Assembly (NCBI GenBank): GCA_018350325.1
Contig: JAEVLN010000001.1
Span: 1,601,501-1,665,500 of the forward strand
DNA length: 64,000 nucleotides
DNA from: Globodera rostochiensis
Lineage: Eukaryota; Nematoda; Chromadorea; Rhabditida; Heteroderidae
Reading direction: 5' to 3'
Of this stretch, positions 57,948 through 64,000 are shown piece by piece. How positions within the stretch are numbered: position 1 is the stretch's first letter; every line of letters starts with the position of its first letter. The notes beneath the pieces were generated by a model, which was not told where the DNA came from, ran no database searches, and saw nothing but the letters and a program-made list of their open reading frames with translations. A program made the position numbers and the translations under genes.

Positions 57948-58021
57948 ATCAGTTCACATTTATTGTTCTGTTTTATTGTTCAATTTTGTGCACACACATT
58001 TTGTAATATTAATGGATGAAA
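57948..58021 (+). pseudogene. Second DHODH 3' UTR-like copy
   Basis: ATCAGTTCACATTTATTGTT and on through CACACACATTTTGTAATAT match both the segment before the array (55336-55389) and the true DHODH 3' UTR (49424-49490). The satellite thus lies between two direct copies of this UTR sequence. Confidence 0.8.
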
Positions 58022-58833
58022 AAGAAAATATAAACCGAAGTATATATATAATATATAAAATAGAGTCAACAAATCACAATATGCGAGAATGAAGTCTCTC
58101 TTAAACACATCGGGACAGTTTTTTCGGGTGTCAGAAAAGTGGGGACAGCAGAGCGGGAGCAGTGACAAAAGAAACGGATGCACACAAACACTGATTGATT
58201 GATCTGATCATGTATCGGAATCGGAGAGAAACCAAATCTCAGTGGAGACGGAAGAATATGCGGAATATGATGACGACGGAAGTGTGGCATATGGGCAGAC
58301 GAATGGGTCTTGAAACAAAAAAAAAAGAATACAAAATCGGTTTAGTCAACAACAATAAGCATTTAAAAAGGGTGAAGCGAAAAAAAAAAAATCTGATTTT
58401 TTGCCAGGTCGAGGAAACATTTTATAGAAATTACGTTAAAACATTTTCACCCCATTGGGCCATTCGTTCGTTGCTTTTCTACAAAAATTAAATGGAGAGA
58501 TTCGTGCTGAAAGCAGAGAATATACACCATGTGGCGAATTTGGGTGTGTGTGGGAGAAGGGCAAAAGGGCCAACGAATGTGCCAAAAATGGTGCACATTT
58601 TGATGATCAATGATTTAAATGCCTTTTACAACAAATAACCATTTTCCACAGATCGGCCGGCATTCATTCCCTGGTGTTTGGTTCACAATGTGCCAAAAAT
58701 GAGAATTTTGCGACAAGTCCAATGAAAAAATGGTGGAGAATGAGGGGGGCCCCCAAGGGGAAAATTGGGTTATCCCCCCCCCCACCCCCGAAGGGTCGCT
58801 CGTATGTGAATGTGTGAATTAGGGGGGTATATA
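58022..58833. other. Intergenic stretch
   Basis: This 0.8 kb between the satellite flank and the SLC66A2 stop codon shows no exon. It probably includes the 3' UTR of the minus-strand gene. Poly-C and poly-G runs occur at about 58776-58790. Confidence 0.45.
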
Positions 58834-60634
58834 TTATGCTTTGCTGCTGGTCACATAACGGGGAAGTCGAGAACCGTGGGTGCCGCCGCCGCCGCCACCG
58901 TTGGCACCCCCACCGGCTGCAGAGTGCTGCCCGTAGGCCCAGACTTGGAGCAGAATGAGCACATCGATGCTGATCTGTAAACAACAAAAATCTGTGGTGG
59001 TTTTCAGACAATGCAAAAAAGCAAATTTCGGTTTTGATGTTAGACTCCATTCTCATTACAAAAAAATTATGTCGCAAAATACAGGACCAATCCAATTACA
59101 ATATATCGGAGTCGGGTTCGGTTCCACACCAACCTGCAGCAATGAACAGATCCAAAACTGCTCGGGACTGTGCCGGACCACAAAATAGATTGTCTTGCCC
59201 ACGTCGCCAATGAACCACATCAGCACCATTTTTACGCTGAAAAATATATACTTTTTTATACGTTTCATAAAAATGCTCTCATAGTCAAAAGTAGGGTAAG
59301 ACAAAACCGGGTTTAAACCCGGGATTTGAGGGCCCGATTAAGCGGGGGTTTTTTTTTGATTACGATTCGTTTATTGGGGGAGAAGGGATCGGGAATTCAG
59401 TACCACCAGTCCCTGACCAATAATTTGTTTGCTTTTCAACATTTTTAAATGCACCTCATGCCAATGGTGGACTTGCGCTGGAAATTGCGCACCAGTTGGG
59501 GCACACCCAAGCACGCCTCGACCAACAGAGCGCTCATGCCCATCGTCTCCACAAAGAACACATTCTTAACAAAGAAAAATCGTAAGAAATTGTTCCTTTT
59601 TGGCACAATTTTTCAACATTTCATACAATGTTAGGCAACCAATAAAGGGGGGAGGGGGAACTCGACGATGACGCGACAGGCGCCGGCGGGGATATTTGGG
59701 GAAATGGAACATTTTTTGTTAACAAATCGATACAAATATCAAAAAATGGATCAATTTTCGTCGGCACTTTTTCCTTCTCAGTTTTTAGAGGAAGGAATTG
59801 AGAAAACTTCTTTTGCTGCTGCTGAACTCTCCGGATTATTAAATTATGGGCATTTCCCATGCATTTTCACATATTCAATCGCTACACATTTTTTTGATGC
59901 CGAAAATAGTTGCCAAACATTCTCCGGCCACTTGAGTGCCGAAAACTTTTTTGTTCCATTCCATCACGTCAAACCAAAGGCGAGGCCCCCCCCCCCCCCT
60001 CCTGGCGGATTCTTTCCCCTGCCCCCGGGGGTTGGCCCTTCCAAAAAGTGTCCACGATAAAAATGCAAATTAAATATTCTCTTTACACTCCTTTTAGTTC
60101 TCCCTCCCCTTCACTGCTCAAAATGTGCGCTGCTGAATCGAATTTCCCCTCATAAAGAAGAAGCAATGTTCCCCCCCCCCTTCCCCCCTCACGTGTGCTA
60201 AGCAATTTTAGTTTTCGGCACTCTGTGCCGCCACACTCCGATTGAGTTCATGCCCCGCGAACCCTTACCGCCCCCGCCCTTCTAATGATGGCATCGACTG
60301 TGAAACAAAATGTTGTGCCGAACCGTCCAAGGGGGGGGAGGGGGTGTGGATCAATCCCGCAAAAACCATAAAACTCGACAGACAAACAAACAATTAGAGT
60401 AAGTACTGATCAATCCGTTATAATGTACGTGTTCATAATTTCGATGTATCAATCGGTCCCAAGTCCGATCGATCGCCGATACAACGAATCCCCTCGTAAC
60501 ACAACAACACCCATTTTACCTTACCTTGTGAAACATCGCGTTCAATAGAGAGCAGAGCGCGGTGAACAGTCCCAGGGCAAAGACGAAGCTGGACAAATCA
60601 TTCCACTTCCAGAAGGCGCTGATAAAGTCTCCAT
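58834..60634 (-). CDS. SLC66A2: SLC66A2 (PQLC1) PQ-loop protein, C-terminal half
   Basis: Minus-strand exons in phase: 60634-60525 (DGDFISAFWKWNDLSSF), 59564-59455 (FVETMGMSALLVEACLGVPQLVRN), 59236-59134 (KMVLMWFIGDVGKTIYF), 58974-58834 (ISIDVLILLQVWAYG, stop TAA). They line up with the second half of SLC66A2 (FVETxGFLAxLTEAMLGVPQL, KMVLMWTSGDAFKTAYF, DLAILGQAYAF), including the PQ-loop motif VPQL. SLC66A2 is an endomembrane PQ-loop protein linked to lipid scrambling between Golgi and endosomes in vertebrates (family knowledge). A Gly/Ala-rich tail follows. The first exon listed opens at a normal CAG acceptor, so upstream exons must exist. The first PQ-loop repeat was not found before the GPCR gene at 61215. 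Confidence 0.85.
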
Positions 60635-61214
60635 CTGTCAATAAAAATCAGTAATTTTTGGAACATTTAAAACAAAGAATCCCCCCCCCCAAGCAAAGCA
60701 CCCATTTTTCAATCCCTCAACGTACTGCTCCCGCCCTCCCCCCCCCCTGAAAACAAACATCAAAAAAAGTCATTTTTCTTCCCTCCGTTTATGTGAAGTC
60801 ATAAAAGTGCCAGTGGGAAAAGAGTCCGGTGGCCAATCCCACCCAAATTGGGGCCCGAAAAATGCCTTTGGCCGCCCCGGTGGCTCAATTCCCCCCCCCC
60901 CTCAAACACTACGCCGTGTTCATTTCCAATTGTCGAGATTACTTCAGCAGAAGGCATATAAGTTTGGAAAAAAATGAAAAGGAAGTAAAGGCATTGTGTT
61001 GGTCAAGCTAATTACATCTCCTGGATGCCGACTATTTTTCTTTTACCATACACACATACACATCCCATAAAAATCTGCTAAACTTTTGACATCACCAAAC
61101 AACAGAAACCGGATTGTTGTAGTGCCAAAACTACTCGCGCATAATCCGTCTACAAAAATGCCGTAACTGCCAGTATTCAAAAAACAACATTGTCCCCTCA
61201 AATTCGACGAGGAA
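60635..61214. other. Stretch upstream of SLC66A2 exons and GPCR start
   Basis: Expected to hold the missing 5' exons of SLC66A2 (minus) or the promoter of the GPCR gene (plus). Neither strand shows the first PQ-loop motif. Poly-C runs occur at about 60681-60690, 60738-60747 and 60892-60902. Confidence 0.4.
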
Positions 61215-64000
61215 ATGGACAACAACAACAACAAACTCGAACTGCCACCAAACATCGACGACAGTGCCAACGTCAGTATGTCGGCACTTCCCCAACAGTT
61301 GCCTTTGCCGGTCGTCCTTGTCCTCTCCGTGCCGGCCATTCTGATCATTTTGCTCACCGTTTTTGGCAATTTGCTTGTCCTCTTCTTCAAAGCGCGTGTC
61401 GGACGCACAAACACCACACTTTTAGTGTGGAATTTGGGCCTTACTGACTTTATGGTCGGCGTCCTTGTGCTTCCAATGGGCGCATCGTACCTGCTCAACC
61501 GACGATGGGTTTTTGGCCAAATGCTGTGCCGAATTTGGGTAAAAAAATGCGTAAACTTGCCAATCTGATCAATGATCAGAACTAGTCCACAATTGATCAC
61601 TAATTCAACTTAACAGGTGGGCGCGGATGTGACCTTTTGCACTTGTTCAGTGGTCACCATTTGCATAATCTCAGTTGACCGGTACCTAGCAGTAACGCGG
61701 CCGTTGCGCTACAAATCCGTCGTCACCAAGCTCAAAGTGATCACAGTGATCATTCTGATCTGGACATTTTCGCTGGGCATCCTTCTCGCAACCGTCCGAT
61801 GGGAATCCCATCAAAAAACAACGGAAAACAAGGTGATGAACAACAACATCATTATCAACAAGCACACGTTGTACAAGAAGTACATACACATGCACAATTT
61901 TTAAGACTTGTTACGTTGGTGACGAAATTCGCTACCTCGCGCACAGTGTGGTGTTCGCCTTCTTCCTGCCGGCCTCCGTTACTTTGACACTGTACTGGCG
62001 CATCTACAGCTTAGCCAGGAATCGACAGAGAGCGTTGGACCGCGGATTTCTGATGATCCTCGGCCACAACATGAACTTTTTGACCAACACGCTTTCACAA
62101 ACGGTGCCAATTGACACAGCTAACTTCTCTGGTAATCTTCATATTTACAGACCGCTCTGCGGGTTCATATCGGCAAAAACAACGGAATGGTTGAACACCA
62201 ACGACGAGTGCTTCGAACGCACGAGAGAATTGCGAAAACGCTGGGCGTTGTCTCATGCTCATTTTTGTTCTGCTGGTTACCATTCTTCACGCTCTATCTT
62301 CTAAGTAAGTACTGCTTGCTGTTTACGCAACAAATCAAAATTTTTTGATCATAAAATTTCCAATTCTTCCTCAGATCACCAATGCGAAAACTGTGTTCCA
62401 CCGCTTGTCCTCGACATCGCTTCATGGTTAGGCTACTGCAATTCGATGCTGAACCCGATCATTTATTCGTTCACGGTGAAGGAATTCAAACGGTCAGCAT
62501 TTCGTGCCCTCGTGCCAATCTGGCGCTGGGTACACGGTTGGTGTCCAAAAATTGTTCGGAAACCGCCGGATGCCAGCTCAACGCATCGAATTGCGCGGAA
62601 ACGACAACAGCAAGTTTCGACAACGCCACAACAGCATCGACCACCTGCTGCTGGTTGCAACGCAACAAATGCGGCGGATGCCCGAAGGCGACGAATGCCG
62701 ACCAGGGAACGTCCGTCCCGCGCACGGGCCGGCGCAATTGCCTCACTGATGGTCAACACAAATTGCTCAATTATGCAAAATACGATGACAGCCGAACTGA
62801 TCAATCGACGAACGGTGGAGAAATGTGTTGAGGAGAGCGGTGGAACAGCTGCGGCGAATGAAAAGTGGATCAACAAGGAAAACAAGGAGTCAAACATGAG
62901 CAATCATTTCGATTGTAAAATCACAATGAACGGGCTGCTGGAGGAGAGCACCGCAATACGAAAGACAGTGTCAGTAGCAGAACAACCCAAACGCTCAATG
63001 ATCATGTTGGGCGAAAATTTGAACAAAATGGCGCAAAGAATGAACACGCGGCGACAATCGTCACTGGACGAGTTGGACACGCGCAGGCATTCAGACAGCG
63101 GCGGCGAGCTGTTCAGCCGAAACGGGTTGGTCACCACAACACTGTTGCTCGCCACATCGGAAAGCATTTGCGGCGGATGCGAACACAGCAGCATCTACAG
63201 TCACCAGCAGCATGAGCTGGTCGCCGCCGTCAACAGCATCAACGACGGTAGTAGAATGTGCGCAACAACGATTGACGATCACACATGCTCATTGCCCACC
63301 TCCACGTCGTTCTCCTCTTCGTTGGACAGCGATTTGACCGCATCGCATTCCAACCGGTGTGTGCGAATGCCTTGCAAATTGCCGTTGAAGAAATGGAAGC
63401 GGCGGTACTCTCTTCACGACATGCCGTCAACCATGGCGAAGAGGAACAATGGTGACGATGACAAAACATCGGCAGATGAACGGAAGTGTTTGAAAAAGAT
63501 GAAGTGGCGCCATGACGTCGTCAAGGTTCGGGGAGCGGGAGGCGGACACAGTCGTCGGAAGGCACTGTTCGCCGCGTTCAAACGTACAAAAAATGATGGC
63601 GGTGATGGACGGAAGAATGAGTGCGCCGGCGGCGATGTTGGTAATATTGACGAGCGGAGTTTTTCACCAACCGCCGCTGTTGGCCTGTGGCGCCGCGCGA
63701 GAGCAATGGCCTCACGGCGCCAAGTGACGAGGCGACGGAGCGGAAGCGGCGGCAGTTTGGCGGCATCAATTGAAGAAGGTCGGCATAAGAAGAAAGGACA
63801 AAAACGAGCGAAAGAGAGTGAAGGGGCGGCGGCAACAGAAACAAAAGTGATCAGACAAAGAAATTGTTGCTCGACAATGAGAGAGAAGAAAGGGCAGAGA
63901 GACAGAGGAACAGCAAACAACACACCAGGCAGAGAAACAGAATGGTGTCACAGCGGAGAGCCGAGAGGAAAAGCGGAAACGGACACAATGATCACCACCA
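61215..64000 (+). CDS. Class A GPCR, biogenic-amine-receptor-like, 3' end outside window
   Basis: Exons: 61215-61538, 61617-61832, 61906-62103, 62151-62304, 62375 to beyond 64000. TM1 contains FGNLLVLF, TM2 NLGLTDFMVGVLVLP, TM3 ADVTFCTCSVVTICIISVDRY with the amine-contact Asp and the DRY motif, TM4 VIILIWTFSLGIL, TM5 FAFFLPASVTLTLYW, TM6 FLFCWLPFFTLYLL, and TM7 YCNSMLNPIIY. This is the aminergic pattern (serotonin, octopamine, tyramine, dopamine). The subtype cannot be set by eye. Receptors of this type couple amine signals to G proteins at the neuronal or muscle membrane (family knowledge). After NPIIY the frame stays open for more than 510 residues of Ser/Arg-rich sequence with no stop before the window ends, far longer than usual tails. 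The ATG at 61215 starts an Asn-rich N-terminus with an NVS glycosylation site. Confidence 0.88.

Noticed and set aside
61043..61600. Minus-strand open frame of 185 codons upstream of SLC66A2
   Set aside because: Considered as the missing N-terminal half of SLC66A2, but it is antisense to GPCR exon 1 and has no PQ-loop motif.
1..64000. CRISPR array, phage, integron or bacterial mobile elements
   Set aside because: The tandem repeats found lack the repeat-spacer pattern with unique spacers, and all genes are spliced eukaryotic genes.
1..64000. rRNA, snRNA or spliced-leader RNA genes
   Set aside because: I looked for spliced-leader (GGTTTAATTACCCAAGTTTGAG-type ends), 5S and U-snRNA landmarks and saw none that I could support.

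Overview
This is a piece of nematode nuclear genome, most probably from a plant-parasitic cyst nematode (Heteroderidae). Genes are broken into many short exons by introns that are mostly 45-60 bp with GT...AG ends. The proteins look nematode-like: an SXP/RAL-2 protein, a furin-type convertase, a TWK potassium channel, and an F-box-like protein that resembles a family I recall as greatly expanded in Globodera/Heterodera. The species call is an inference. Exon borders below were joined by hand from reading frame, splice sites and family similarity.

Layout. 1.75-3.66 kb: four-span membrane protein (+). 4.55-5.57 kb: UQCC2 (-), divergent from NCBP1/CBP80 (+, 5.92-9.92 kb), which is followed 244 bp later by gamma-tubulin (+, 10.16-12.39 kb). 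12.4-18.1 kb: gene-poor, rich in poly-C/G and polypyrimidine tracts. 18.4-22.5 kb: furin-like proprotein convertase (+). 22.5-26.7 kb: no convincing gene, but a tRNA-like pol III element and a long pyrimidine tract. 26.7-32.5 kb: secreted PAN-domain protein (+). 33.4-34.6 kb: SXP/RAL-2 protein (+). 35.2-40.1 kb: two-pore-domain K+ channel (+). 41.1-42.7 kb: F-box-like family member (-). 43.5-49.4 kb: three co-oriented genes, SNX17, a small COMMD-like protein and mitochondrial dihydroorotate dehydrogenase. 49.4-58.0 kb: a repeat domain with DHODH fragments, a large direct duplication, a fold-back and a 2.5 kb satellite array. 58.8-60.6 kb: C-terminal half of an SLC66A2 PQ-loop transporter (-). 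61.2 kb to the window end: aminergic-type GPCR with an extremely long cytoplasmic tail, cut off by the window.

How the genes relate. NCBP1 (nuclear cap binding) and gamma-tubulin (microtubule nucleation) are housekeeping genes close enough together to be an operon candidate. SNX17 and the COMMD-like protein would both belong to the Commander/Retriever endosomal recycling pathway. The COMMD-like stop codon lies only 24 bp before the DHODH start, so these three genes are also an operon candidate. The most interesting non-coding material is a set of small inverted-repeat elements (three with 8-bp flanking duplications of hAT type), a dispersed GC hairpin found three times, and the rearranged DHODH 3' region around the satellite.
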